A stretch of 64,000 bases of DNA, from assembly GCF_003418935.1 (NCBI RefSeq), contig NZ_QVMT01000003.1, positions 62,001 through 126,000 on the forward strand, read 5' to 3'. The notes beneath the pieces are model-generated. The model did not search any database. It had not been told where the DNA came from and saw only the letters and a program-made list of their open reading frames with translations. This document shows, piece by piece, positions 16,138 to 25,894 of this stretch; positions within the stretch are counted from its first letter, which is position 1, and every line of letters starts with the position of its first letter. The DNA comes from Emticicia sp. C21 (GTDB lineage: Bacteria; Bacteroidota; Bacteroidia; Cytophagales; Spirosomataceae). Position numbers and translations under genes: made by a program.

Positions 16138-19100
16138 TTACTCCAAATCCCGTAAAGTATGCACATGATGGCGATAGAAGAAGCGATAAATAATCGGGAA
16201 AATCAACAAAGTCAAAATCGTTGCTGAAATCAACCCACCAATTACCACAATCGCCAATGGTTTTTGTGTCTCCGAGCCGATACCAGTGGATATAGCCGCA
16301 GGCAATAGCCCAATGGCTGCCATCAGTGCTGTCATTACCACCGGACGAATTCTGGATTTAACACCCTCTTTAATAGCATCATCCAACGACATCCGGGAGG
16401 CAAGATTCTTGTTAAAGACCGAAATCAGAATAACCCCATTCTGGACGCATATCCCAAACAAAGCAATAAATCCAACCCCGGCCGAAATACCAAAGATAGT
16501 ACCCGTAGTGTGCAAAGCCAGAATTCCCCCAATCAAAGCAAAGGGTACATTAACTAATACCAGACCTGCATCTTTAGCATTACCGAACATGATAAACAGA
16601 ATGACGAAGATAGCAGCCAGACATAAGGGAACTACCTGACCCAAACGCTCACTGGCACGTACCTGATTCTCAAACTCGCCGGTCCATTCAATGCTGGCAT
16701 CTCTATCCAGTTTCACTTTTTGTGCCACCTTTGCCTGTGCCTCGGCAATGGTACTACCCAAATCACGTTCACGAACTGAGAATTTCACCCCGATGAAACG
16801 TTTGTTTTTATCACGATAGACAAAGGCCGGACCTGTTACGGTTTCAATGGTAGCTATCTCTTTCAAAGGTACTTTGGTGCCTCTGGTGGTAGGAACTAAC
16901 AGACTGCTCAAATCATCTTCATCTTTACGATATTCTTGCAAATAACGTATTCTGATATCAAACTTTCTTTCGCCCTCATACATGATGGAAGCAGTTTTAC
17001 CACCAATCGCCATTTCAATTACCGCCTGCGCATCACTGGTTTGTACCCCATAAAAAGCCATGCGTCGCAGATTGAGATTTACACGCATTTCCGGCTGACC
17101 CACATTTCTTAAGATACCGATGTCTTTAATACCCGGCACATCTTTAATGGCTTCCAATACCTCATCTGCATACTTGTTCAGATCATCCAGATTATTCCCA
17201 AAAATCTTTACGGCATTAGAAGCATTCATCCCTGCCACTGCTTCTGCCACGTTGTCGATGATAGGTTGTGAATAGTTATAGTTCACCCCTTGAAACTGCT
17301 TCAATTCCTTATCCATTTCCTCAATCAGCCCATCAGTTGTGATTTTCCTTGTCCACTCTTTCTTAGGTTTCAGATTTACCTGCATCTGCACGTAATAAAA
17401 TCCTGACGGGTCAGTACCATCATTGGAGCGACCTGTTTGTGATAGCACCCCATTTACTTCAGGATATTTCTGTAGTTTATCCCGCAGGGTATGCACCATT
17501 TTAACAGTTTCATTCAGCGACATACTCATCGGCATTTTGGCTTCTACCCATAGCGCACCTTCGTTCAATTGAGGCAAAAACTCAGTGCCTAATAAGACTG
17601 TTGAGGCAAATGTAACACCCATAAAAACAAAAGACATCAATACACTTAGGCGCTTGTTTCTATAAGTCCAGCCAAACCATGCCGTAATACCTTTATCGAA
17701 GAACCGAACAATCGGGTTGTTTTTCTCTTTTACGTTTTTCTTCAATAAAATTGAACACAAGACGGGTACGAGCGTCAACGTAAATATCAAAGCTCCTAAT
17801 AAGGCAAAACCTAATGTCCATGCCAATGGGCTGAACATCTTGCCCTCTACCTTCTGAAAGCTGAAAATAGGCATCAGGGCAGTAATGATAATCAGCTTGG
17901 AGAAGAAAACGGCTTTACCCATTTCGGCTCCTGTCTTCTTAATCAAACCTAATTTGGAAAGCTTATTAAACTTTTCCATGCCCACTTTATGGGAGAGACG
18001 GTCAAGTGCCACAAATATTCCCTCAATCATCACCACCGCCCCATCGATGATAATCCCGAAATCGACAGCTCCCATTGAAAGAAGGTTGGCTGACATGCCT
18101 TTGAGCCGCAGACAGAAGAAAGCAAAGAGCAAGGCTAAAGGAATGATAATTGATACAATCACTGTCGTTCGCCAGTCAGCCATGAATAAGAGTACGATAA
18201 CCGTTACCAGAACAATGCCTTCGGCCAGATTATGTAAAACGGTTTCGGTACAGAATTTCATCAGATTATCACGGTCGTAGAAAGTAACCATTTTTACGTC
18301 TGATGGCAGAATCTTGTTATTCAGTTCATCAATTTTGGCTTTTACACGTTCCAACACCTCACTCGGGTTTTCGCCTTTACGCATGACTACGATGCCCTCC
18401 ACTACGTCGTCATCATCATCCAGACCTACCTGTCCTACACGTGGGAAATTTGATTCAGTTATCTGTGCTACGTTTTTCACATAAATAGGCGTACCATTGA
18501 TATTTTCGATGATGATATTTTCAATATCCTCCTCTTTGGTCAATAAGCCCAGGCCTCTTACTACATAAGCTTGTCCGTTCTTTTCTATCACATCGCCACC
18601 TACGTTTACATTGCTTTTGCTAACAGCATTGTAAACCTCTAAAGGCGTAATATCATATTTATGCAAAAGCAATGGATTAACCATGATTTCGTAAATCTTC
18701 TCACGCCCACCAAAAGCCACCAAGTCAGCTACACCTGGAACGGCTCTTAACTGACGGTCAATTACCCAGTTCTGAATCGTCAACAAGTCTTTGGAATCGC
18801 GGTTCTTGCTTTTTAGCGTATAGCGGAAAATCTCACCAGTTGGACCATAAGGAGGCTGAACATCAGGCTCAACTCCCTCTGGCAGGCTAACTGTTCTTAA
18901 CTGATTATTCACCTGCTGACGGGCAAAGAAGTCGTCTACATCGTCTTCAAAGATGATTTTCATTACCGATAGCCCAAACATCGTGATACTCCGCACATTG
19001 GTTTTCTTCTGCACAGAGTTCATAGCTACCTCAACCGGAATCGTAACAAAACGTTCAATTTCTTCGGCACTACGGCCGTTCCATTCGGTTACGATAATTA

Positions 19101-19248
19101 TTTGTGTGTTAGTTACGTCGGGAAAAGCTTCAATAGGGGTATTCAGGTAACTGATAAATCCGGCAATGGATAGCACCCCTACAAAAAAGAAAGTGAAAAA
19201 GCGGTTCTTTAAAGAAAACGCTATGATATTTTTAATGAATTTATTCAT
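16138..19248 (-). CDS. CusA/CzcA-type heavy-metal efflux RND pump
   Basis: A 1036-residue inner-membrane RND transporter with twelve expected membrane helices and two large periplasmic loops. The first helix region (NRFFTFFFVGVLSIAG) and the NTPIEAFPDVTNTQ segment are typical of HME-RND pumps. The helix-4 signature VDFGIIIDGAVVMIE near residue 400 carries the acidic proton-relay residues specific to the CzcA/CusA branch. It exports divalent or monovalent metal ions (Co/Zn/Cd or Cu/Ag; not distinguishable here) using the proton gradient. It is the last gene of an operon TolC-adaptor-pump, with 109 bp between adaptor stop and pump start. Confidence 0.93.
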   Translation of the reverse strand: MNKFIKNIIAFSLKNRFFTFFFVGVLSIAGFISYLNTPIEAFPDVTNTQIIIVTEWNGRSAEEIERFVTIPVEVAMNSVQKKTNVRSITMFGLSVMKIIFEDDVDDFFARQQVNNQLRTVSLPEGVEPDVQPPYGPTGEIFRYTLKSKNRDSKDLLTIQNWVIDRQLRAVPGVADLVAFGGREKIYEIMVNPLLLHKYDITPLEVYNAVSKSNVNVGGDVIEKNGQAYVVRGLGLLTKEEDIENIIIENINGTPIYVKNVAQITESNFPRVGQVGLDDDDDVVEGIVVMRKGENPSEVLERVKAKIDELNNKILPSDVKMVTFYDRDNLMKFCTETVLHNLAEGIVLVTVIVLLFMADWRTTVIVSIIIPLALLFAFFCLRLKGMSANLLSMGAVDFGIIIDGAVVMIEGIFVALDRLSHKVGMEKFNKLSKLGLIKKTGAEMGKAVFFSKLIIITALMPIFSFQKVEGKMFSPLAWTLGFALLGALIFTLTLVPVLCSILLKKNVKEKNNPIVRFFDKGITAWFGWTYRNKRLSVLMSFVFMGVTFASTVLLGTEFLPQLNEGALWVEAKMPMSMSLNETVKMVHTLRDKLQKYPEVNGVLSQTGRSNDGTDPSGFYYVQMQVNLKPKKEWTRKITTDGLIEEMDKELKQFQGVNYNYSQPIIDNVAEAVAGMNASNAVKIFGNNLDDLNKYADEVLEAIKDVPGIKDIGILRNVGQPEMRVNLNLRRMAFYGVQTSDAQAVIEMAIGGKTASIMYEGERKFDIRIRYLQEYRKDEDDLSSLLVPTTRGTKVPLKEIATIETVTGPAFVYRDKNKRFIGVKFSVRERDLGSTIAEAQAKVAQKVKLDRDASIEWTGEFENQVRASERLGQVVPLCLAAIFVILFIMFGNAKDAGLVLVNVPFALIGGILALHTTGTIFGISAGVGFIALFGICVQNGVILISVFNKNLASRMSLDDAIKEGVKSRIRPVVMTALMAAIGLLPAAISTGIGSETQKPLAIVVIGGLISATILTLLIFPIIYRFFYRHHVHTLRDLE

Positions 19249-19357
19249 GAGAAATTTGCTTTAGGAGCTAACTCAATGTGTATGATTGGCCATAGTATTC
19301 TTGCAGGATATACCATGTATACCCTTTTACGTTAGCGACAACGATTAATGGCTGGTC

Positions 19358-20461
19358 TTAGTCGTTCAGGGCATCATATACCAGCAATTGCTGGCTGGAA
19401 ATGATTTTCTCGCCTGCATTCAGACCTGACTCTATATAAGCATTGTCTCCTACAGTTTTGAAAATCTTTACCTGACGGGTTTCTATATGCTGTCGGTCTT
19501 TGAAAACCATTACCCACTGTTTGCTCTTATCAAAAATGACAGCTTTAGCAGGAATCGCAAGCATTGATTGCGGTTCTTCATGGTATACTCTCACAATAGC
19601 AAACATTTGTGGTTTAAGCGTATAGCCCGGATTTGGCAGGCGGATACGCACTTTCATTACCCGACTTTCAGGGTCTAGTACATTGAAGATTTTATCAATT
19701 TTCCCTTTAATCTTTTTATCAGGGTCGGCCAATGTTGTAATATCGCAGGTATAACCTACTTTCACTTTATTAATGTCGGTTTCGTACACATCGGCCAGAA
19801 TCCATATATCGCTCAAATCTGAGATAGTGAAGAAATTATCAATGTTTTCGATATTGAAATCCATGCCCTCTACTGCATTTTTCTCAATCAAAAAGCCCGA
19901 GATAGGTGATTTTATCTGATAAGTCGCCTCTTTGCCTATATCATAAATCTTCATGGTTTCGTTTACGCGTTTCAATTCAGATTCGGCTTTTTGCACTTCC
20001 TGACGGGCATTCACCACATTTTTTTCAGGTTCAAGCCCCGATTTGAATAGTTCTTCTTCTACACCCAGATTTTTTCTGGCGATTTGCAGGTTCGACATTG
20101 CCATGCTCAACTGATTGTCCATTTCAGCTACCTGACGGCTTCTGATAATGGCCAATACCTGCCCTTTTTGTACATAGTCACCTAACTGCACATTCAGTTT
20201 TTCAATATTGCCATCTACTCGCGGGAATACCTTCGCCACTTTGTCTTCGTTGGCAGTTACTTTTCCGCTTAGTTTTACTTCTGATAGTAGTACTTTCGTA
20301 GCCACTTCATCGAAGCCTAACTTCGACATCATGGTATCGGTCAGAACGAAGTTTCCTTTCGCGGGTTCTTCTTGCTTTTTCTCACTTTGGCAGCTCTGGA
20401 AAAGCAACGATGCCATGAGTAAAAAGCTGAATAAATAAAAAATCGGTTTTATATTTTTCAT
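19358..20461 (-). CDS. RND efflux periplasmic adaptor (CusB/CzcB type)
   Basis: A 367-residue membrane-fusion protein. The N-terminus is a lipoprotein signal with C24 in FQSCQS. The biotinyl-lipoyl-like half-motifs (GNIEKLNVQLGDYVQKGQVL near 90-108; QIKSPISGFLIEKNAVEGM near 180) flank a coiled-coil hairpin of about 70 residues (MDNQLSMAMSNLQ to MKIYDIG), followed by beta-barrel and membrane-proximal domains. It links the inner-membrane pump to the TolC channel. There is no His/Met-rich metal-binding extension. The upstream TolC gene ends 22 bp away, so co-transcription is very likely. Confidence 0.92.
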   Translation of the reverse strand: MKNIKPIFYLFSFLLMASLLFQSCQSEKKQEEPAKGNFVLTDTMMSKLGFDEVATKVLLSEVKLSGKVTANEDKVAKVFPRVDGNIEKLNVQLGDYVQKGQVLAIIRSRQVAEMDNQLSMAMSNLQIARKNLGVEEELFKSGLEPEKNVVNARQEVQKAESELKRVNETMKIYDIGKEATYQIKSPISGFLIEKNAVEGMDFNIENIDNFFTISDLSDIWILADVYETDINKVKVGYTCDITTLADPDKKIKGKIDKIFNVLDPESRVMKVRIRLPNPGYTLKPQMFAIVRVYHEEPQSMLAIPAKAVIFDKSKQWVMVFKDRQHIETRQVKIFKTVGDNAYIESGLNAGEKIISSQQLLVYDALND

Positions 20462-20483
20462 TGTCTTAAAATTTGTCTGATTA

Positions 20484-21776
20484 TTATGGCAAGCTGATAA
20501 CTTCTTTGCCTGCCATGAAATTGATTTCTTCTATGGCATTGATACGGTCGTTCTGCAGGCGATTCATCTGCACAGCGCTGCTTTTATAAGATTCATAAAA
20601 GTCGATAAATTCGAGCATGGATATAATCTGCTTCTCGAAACTGGCCTTTACATTATCAAAAAGCTTGTCGAAGTCAATCATAAAGGCTTTGTCGTAGCCT
20701 TTGTAAAGTTGGTCAGCTTCCACTGCCTTTCTGTAAGCCAGTTGTATATCACCAATCACTCTGTCTTCCTGACTTACAAGCTGCTTCTGTGCCGACTGAA
20801 TACGGTATTCAGCTGCTTTGATATTCCCCTGATTTTTATTGAAAATGGGTAAACCTATCTGAAACGTAGCCGCAAAATAATTGGGTACACTACTACCTGC
20901 CCGGTCGTAGCTAAGACCAGCCTGCAAATCAGGCACTTTAAGAGCCTTCTGATACACGAGATTTTGTTGTTCGTATTTCAGTGAAGATTGTTGGAGTCTT
21001 AAATCAGGACGATTTTCGAGTGCTGTAGTAATCAGATTATCAATTGTAAGCGTCTGAATGTTCAGGGCATCAATCACGTTCTTATCTACCTGCGGAATAA
21101 AAAAGACCTCCTTACGCGTGCCTGTAATGGTGCGCAAAATTACCTGACGTTCCATTATCTGTAATTTCAGATCCTTGCGTTCGGTTTCCAACGAAAACTG
21201 TAAGGCTCTTACACGCGTAATATCTTTGATAGGAATAATCCCCTTTTGCAGCAATGTATTCATGCCTGTCAGGGTCTTCGCAAGAGAAGCCAATTCTTCA
21301 TCATATATTTTTACGATACCTTGTAGAAAGTAGAGGTCGTAAAAATTATTACGCAATTCATATTTTAAGCCTCTTAGTGCATTGTAATAGTTATCTTCTG
21401 CTATTTGCGTACTTGTTTCAGCCAAAGCCGTGCGTTTGGTACGTTTTCCTGCCAGATAAAACAACTGTTGCAATTGAACCGCCTGTTGGGTAGTCGGTGA
21501 GCCTTTGGCATCGTTTAAACCTAAAACAGGCAATAGGCTTCTGGTGCTGTTATTATAGAGCATCTGCTCGAATGACAGCGTGGGGTTCTCCCATAATCTG
21601 GCCTGGATAATTGTGGCACGATTGGCCTCAATATCAAATTTATGCGCCATCAATAAGGCATTTTTCTGTAGGAATATATCTTCCAACTCCCTCAAATTTA
21701 TCTTCAGAGAGTCTCCGGTAGCAAAAGCCTGCGCACAGAAAAGCCATAGAAAAGCAATTTTTTGTATTCTTTTCAC
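20484..21776 (-). CDS. TolC family outer-membrane efflux channel
   Basis: A 430-residue outer-membrane factor with a signal peptide (KIAFLWLFCAQAFA). It shows the duplicated long-helix pattern of TolC proteins: ANRATIIQARLWENPTLSFE in the first half and QNLVYQKALKVPDLQAGLSY in the second, each with the N/Dx3-L-x3-Q spacing of the tunnel helices. ENPTLSFEQ and NYFAATFQIGLPIFNKNQGN mark the beta-strand entries. It begins the adaptor-pump set 16138-21776 and forms the exit duct of the metal efflux complex. Confidence 0.92.
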   Translation of the reverse strand: MKRIQKIAFLWLFCAQAFATGDSLKINLRELEDIFLQKNALLMAHKFDIEANRATIIQARLWENPTLSFEQMLYNNSTRSLLPVLGLNDAKGSPTTQQAVQLQQLFYLAGKRTKRTALAETSTQIAEDNYYNALRGLKYELRNNFYDLYFLQGIVKIYDEELASLAKTLTGMNTLLQKGIIPIKDITRVRALQFSLETERKDLKLQIMERQVILRTITGTRKEVFFIPQVDKNVIDALNIQTLTIDNLITTALENRPDLRLQQSSLKYEQQNLVYQKALKVPDLQAGLSYDRAGSSVPNYFAATFQIGLPIFNKNQGNIKAAEYRIQSAQKQLVSQEDRVIGDIQLAYRKAVEADQLYKGYDKAFMIDFDKLFDNVKASFEKQIISMLEFIDFYESYKSSAVQMNRLQNDRINAIEEINFMAGKEVISLP

Positions 21777-21837
21777 GGTAATGTAATTATTGTAAATACG
21801 ATTAGAAACGCAGCTTTGAAGGGGCTGTCAAAAGCTT

Positions 21838-21923
21838 CAACCCCACACCCCAACCCCTCCGCAGCGGCGGCGGCTCCCCATTGTTGGGAAGGGTTAGGAC
21901 GGTCGCCCGCTGGCGTGGGGTTG
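21838..21923. repeat. CCCCACACCCCAACC repeat with two G/C-rich tracts
   Basis: An imperfect palindrome beginning caaccccacaccccaaccc and ending cgtggggttg, with ctccccattgttggg inside. A second copy is at 63146-63263. Two tracts of almost pure G/C interrupt it, at 21861-21873 (gcagcggcggcgg) and 21899-21913 (acggtcgcccgctgg). In the other copy, similar tracts fall at different positions. It lies between the TolC gene and the small exported protein. Confidence 0.7.
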
Positions 21924-22002
21924 TAAAGGCAAAATAATTTCTTACCTCTTTTTTTGAGACAGTTCCATGTTTTTGATTAGAAAAAATAAGCAGAAGAAGG
22001 TA

Positions 22003-22356
22003 TCAGATGAGCCAGATGCAATTAAGAAGATAGATACACTGGCTTTTAAAAAAGTTTAAAGTTTTTTGAACAAATACGGCTGATAAAGCATTCTCTTTTA
22101 AGAAGAGATAAGCATAGGTGCTTAAATGACCATAGTCACTTTGTTTATCGTTTAGATTATGTATAAAGTAATAATTAGTACGGAAGTCTATCGAAAGGTA
22201 GTCGTCAGCATTTCGCGAAGTATTTTTTTCTTTGTTAGCCGTTGTACGTATGCCCTTAGCGGTAGCAAGCGAAAGCGAAGTTACTTTTTGCTCACTGGCA
22301 AAGAGTAGCCCACTCAGACTTAAAAACAGTATAAGATATGTTAACCGCTTGAACAT
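22003..22356 (-). CDS. Small exported protein upstream of the efflux operon
   Basis: A 117-residue protein of unrecognised family with a signal peptide (LTYLILFLSLSGLLFA, cleavage near 21). The mature part is polar, with an NYYFIHNLNDKQ segment and a STYAYLFLKENALS segment; the last 20 residues are hydrophobic with two cysteines (QCIYLLNCIWLI). Position, strand and export all suggest it heads the CusABC-type operon; small exported proteins at this place are common in Bacteroidota metal-efflux loci. The 226-bp gap to the TolC gene contains a repeat element, so the link may have been interrupted. No metal-binding motif is evident. Confidence 0.6.
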   Translation of the reverse strand: MFKRLTYLILFLSLSGLLFASEQKVTSLSLATAKGIRTTANKEKNTSRNADDYLSIDFRTNYYFIHNLNDKQSDYGHLSTYAYLFLKENALSAVFVQKTLNFFKSQCIYLLNCIWLI

Positions 22357-22676
22357 TACTTTTTTTATAAAAGGAAGTACTTTTTATAATAACCCGAAAA
22401 GGTTTTAACGCCTGAACAAAAAGATTTGATAAAGATTGTTTTAATACCATAATCTATGCAAAACTTTCCAAATACAAAGTTAAGGTATACCGAACACTTA
22501 AGCGGACAAATGTTCCTTAAGAATTTATTAAAAGTTGTTTTTCAGTGCAAAAAGTCATTGATATTATCCTATTCATTCGGCATTAACCTTGCTTGCTTTT
22601 AAGTTATATACTTGGAAAAGTACAAATATGGGGCTAACTTTGCATAGACAAATAAGGTAAGGAGCGAAAGAATTAC
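22357..22676. other. Divergent promoter region
   Basis: 320 bp between divergent genes, without a credible open frame. The right end holds a clear promoter (22612-22642). Nothing diagnostic was seen for the leftward gene. Confidence 0.5.
22612..22642 (+). promoter_or_regulatory. Bacteroidota-type promoter
   Basis: TTG at 22612-22614, a 20-bp spacer and TAACTTTG at 22635-22642 match the -33/-7 consensus. The transcript would start near 22650, about 27 bp before the start codon, with a purine-rich aaggtaaggagcg leader. Confidence 0.75.
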
Positions 22677-24158
22677 ATGAGTAAAAAAACATCAGCAATG
22701 GAAACCATCTATGAGAAAAATCTGGGTACCAAGCAAAAAGCATTACGTATCAATCTGAACAGTCAGATTTACGGGTGTTTTGCTGAAATTGGGGCAGGTC
22801 AGGATGTAGCGGCTAATTTTTTTAAGGCAGGTGGGGCATCAAAAACAATTGCCAAAACTATGTCTGCCTATGATATGACCTTCTCTGATGCCATCTACGG
22901 CGTGATGGAGAATGGTCGGTATGTGTGTGAACCCCGTTTGATGAGTATGCTAGACCATGAGTATGGTCTGCTGATTGAACGCCTGGGGGAAAAAAGGGGT
23001 GAAACTTCTACGTTTTTTGCATTTTCGGATACAGTAGCGGCATTGAACTATCATAAAACCAATGACGCTCACGGCTGGATGGGGGTGAGGTTTCAGCTGA
23101 CACCTAAGGGCGGCTACAACGATATTATTATTCACGTAAAAATGCTGGATAATGATAATGTATTGCAACATCAGGCTTTGGGAACATTAGGGGTTAACCT
23201 GATGTATGGTTGCTATTTCTATAATAAAGACCCTGAAACTTTGTTGCTCTCGTTGATGGACGATTTAACGAAAGACCGGATACAGATTGACATGATTCGC
23301 TTTGAAGGGCCGGATTTTAAGGATGTTGACAATCGTTTGATGAGCTTACGTCTGGTAAGTTATGGTTTTTCAGATATTGCCCTTTTTGGAGCAGATGGGA
23401 AGAATCTACAACCATCGGAGGTCCTTTTCAGAAAACATGCACTGGTCTTGAGAGGAAGATTCCGCCCGTTGGTGAATGTACATCTGGATATGCTCGAAAC
23501 AGGCCGTAAGCAGTTTATGCGTGAGCCTGATGTAGAGAAAGATAAAGTAGTAGTGCTCTCTGAAATTACCTTGCAGGGGTTGAAACAGGCTGACTCGGAA
23601 ATTGACGAAAAAGACTTTCTGGATAGGGTAGATATCCTCTGTTCTCTGGGACAAATGGTGATGATTTCAAACTATCAGGAATACTATAAACTGGTGGCGT
23701 ATCTCTCAAAAATCACCAAGCTGAAGATGGGGCTGATTATCGGTTACCCGAATCTGGAATACATTTTTGAGGAGAAACACTATACCGATTTACCAGGGGG
23801 AATTCTGGAGTCTTTTGCGACATTATTCAGCAGAAACCTGAAATTATTTGTGTATCCGACCTATCAGAACAATAATATCATGAACAGTATGCGCTTCACA
23901 CCGCCCATACATTTACTTGATTTATACCGTTATCTGATAGCCAATAACAAGATTGAGGATATACACCATTATAACGAGAAAAACCTTACGATTAACACCG
24001 ATAAAACCCTCGAATTGATTAAACAAGGAGAGGAAGGCTGGGAAGAAAACGTCCCTGACGAAGTAATAAAAATGATAAAAGACCGTTGTTTGTTTGGCTT
24101 CCCTTGTGTAGTTGTACCGGGCATGAGCAAGCACGACATGGCTACAGAAGAGAAGTAA
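22677..24158 (+). CDS. Conserved hypothetical protein, 493 aa
   Basis: A soluble 493-residue protein without signal peptide or membrane helix. The N-terminus (KALRINLNSQIYGCFAEIGA followed by GQDVAANFFKAGGASKTIAK) and the segment EPRLMSMLDHEYGLLIERLG are highly distinctive. From memory this family is widespread in Bacteroidota and cyanobacteria without an agreed function; automated names for it vary and I do not trust them. It has a strong promoter (22612) and a purine-rich leader. The downstream gene on the same strand encodes an exported Ig-like protein 67 bp away. I assign no activity. Confidence 0.75.
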   Translation: MSKKTSAMETIYEKNLGTKQKALRINLNSQIYGCFAEIGAGQDVAANFFKAGGASKTIAKTMSAYDMTFSDAIYGVMENGRYVCEPRLMSMLDHEYGLLIERLGEKRGETSTFFAFSDTVAALNYHKTNDAHGWMGVRFQLTPKGGYNDIIIHVKMLDNDNVLQHQALGTLGVNLMYGCYFYNKDPETLLLSLMDDLTKDRIQIDMIRFEGPDFKDVDNRLMSLRLVSYGFSDIALFGADGKNLQPSEVLFRKHALVLRGRFRPLVNVHLDMLETGRKQFMREPDVEKDKVVVLSEITLQGLKQADSEIDEKDFLDRVDILCSLGQMVMISNYQEYYKLVAYLSKITKLKMGLIIGYPNLEYIFEEKHYTDLPGGILESFATLFSRNLKLFVYPTYQNNNIMNSMRFTPPIHLLDLYRYLIANNKIEDIHHYNEKNLTINTDKTLELIKQGEEGWEENVPDEVIKMIKDRCLFGFPCVVVPGMSKHDMATEEK

Positions 24159-24225
24159 TTGGTAACTGAAAAAGTTGATTATTACTTGATTTACCAATTT
24201 TTAAATGATTTACTGTATGATTAAA

Positions 24226-25791
24226 ATGAGAACTAACATACTGATTTTTAGTTTATTAGTATTTTTTCAACAAGCATTCGCACAAGACTCACCAAAAATT
24301 GTTTTACCTGCAGGCACCGATTGGACACAACTGAAAGAAGGCATACCTGTTTCGTTTAACCTGAAAGTAGAGGGTAAAAATTGTGAAAAATATCGTTTCT
24401 CTATTCCGCAAGGAAAAGTAGAAGGTATGGAACTTGATTCGCTCGGTGGATTCCATTGGAATCCCTCTTTCGATTTGGTTGACCGTCTGGCCGGATTCAA
24501 GTATCAACAGGTGATTTTTGAAGCCCGTTGTGATACTGCCGCTGATGCCATTTCGTCAAAGGTGGAATTCAGGATTCAGCACGTAAACCGTGCGCCTATG
24601 GTAAGAGACCTGAAACCATTTTACGTACAGTATAATACGACAAATATCTATAAATTTGACCGTTACTCGGTTTTTGATGAAGATAATGACCCAATTGTGG
24701 TTGTACCATCAATGGAAACTCTGCCGGAGGGTATGAAGATGTCGTCGCAGGGAGAGGTTTCGTGGACACCCTCGCTTACGCAATTCAAACAGATAAAAAA
24801 CCAGCCTATCTATATAGAGTTTTATGTAGAAGACCAGCCATCAAAGGCGCAGGCAAAAGGCCGTTTGAAAATAGAAGCTACGCAAATAGATTTGCCACCC
24901 GAAATAGTAGTAGTGCCTCGTGAGAGCAATTTCTTCATCAGAGAAAATCAGACAGTTAGCCTGCGGTTTTATTTGTCAGACCCGAATGGTGATGATGATA
25001 TTCAGGTATTTGATTTTCTGACAGATAATCAGAACATCACGAAAGATATGCTGGTGAAGAATACGCCTAATCAATATGAGTTTATCTTCAAGCCCAACTA
25101 TGATTTTGTAAGAGACCCGTTGGATACTTTGGCATTTACGGTAGATTTCTTTGTATTAGATAAAACCAAGAAACGTGATGTAAAAACCATCAGATTTGTG
25201 GTGAAAAATGCCATTAACGAAGCAGAAACCGACCAGAAATTATATAATCTGTACAGAGGAACCCTGCTAAGAGGCTGGGAGCTGATGGAGCAGTTGAAAG
25301 AGAAAGAATCTGAACTGAAAAAGCTGTATTCTCAAGCCAAAAAAGGCAAGAAGAACCGTTCGATAGTGAATGCTTCTTTAGGGGCTACTACCAGTTTATC
25401 TTCATTCCTGATTCCGAAAGAAAAGCCTGATCAGCAAAGATTGGTTTCAACCCTTGGCGGTACAACCGTGCTGACGATTGGCACATTAGAAGCGACAGAG
25501 GTAATCGGTAAATCGATGAAAGATCTGATAGACCGATTGAATTATATTATCGAAAAGAAAAATGAGATTCAAAGCAAAGGAGATATTTTTGCACGTGATT
25601 TCTCTTTAAAATCTTCCCGCAGAAGTCCTGATTTTATCAGAAAAGTCGATGATTTTATGAATGCCATGAGTCTGAAAGGCTTGGTAGTATTGGATTTAGA
25701 TGCCGGATGGGAGCCTAAAAATAAGCCAACTGATAATAATATTAAGAAGACTTTTAAGGATTTTAACCCGGAACAACCAACGCCGAACTGA
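24226..25791 (+). CDS. Exported Ig-like (He_PIG type) domain protein with helical C-terminus
   Basis: A 521-residue protein with signal peptide MRTNILIFSLLVFFQQAFAQ. The mature N-terminal 330 residues hold cadherin/putative-Ig-like repeats marked by the G(M)-x-x-x-x-x-G-x-x-x-W-x-P pattern (EGMELDSLGGFHWNPS; EGMKMSSQGEVSWTPS). After a linker comes a highly charged helical region (WELMEQLKEKESELKKLYS) and a glycine/alanine-rich hydrophobic stretch near 395-425. The start at 24226 gives the best signal peptide; longer in-frame starts at 24205 and 24217 exist. It is likely a periplasmic or surface structural protein. Confidence 0.65.
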   Translation: MRTNILIFSLLVFFQQAFAQDSPKIVLPAGTDWTQLKEGIPVSFNLKVEGKNCEKYRFSIPQGKVEGMELDSLGGFHWNPSFDLVDRLAGFKYQQVIFEARCDTAADAISSKVEFRIQHVNRAPMVRDLKPFYVQYNTTNIYKFDRYSVFDEDNDPIVVVPSMETLPEGMKMSSQGEVSWTPSLTQFKQIKNQPIYIEFYVEDQPSKAQAKGRLKIEATQIDLPPEIVVVPRESNFFIRENQTVSLRFYLSDPNGDDDIQVFDFLTDNQNITKDMLVKNTPNQYEFIFKPNYDFVRDPLDTLAFTVDFFVLDKTKKRDVKTIRFVVKNAINEAETDQKLYNLYRGTLLRGWELMEQLKEKESELKKLYSQAKKGKKNRSIVNASLGATTSLSSFLIPKEKPDQQRLVSTLGGTTVLTIGTLEATEVIGKSMKDLIDRLNYIIEKKNEIQSKGDIFARDFSLKSSRRSPDFIRKVDDFMNAMSLKGLVVLDLDAGWEPKNKPTDNNIKKTFKDFNPEQPTPN

Positions 25792-25894
25792 TTCTTAAAT
25801 TAATCTTAAATAATTCTTAAAATTTTCTTAAAGAAAATGCAATACTATACAATCGCATGCGTTTTTGAGGTATAATCAAAACCTTAAGAAACCT

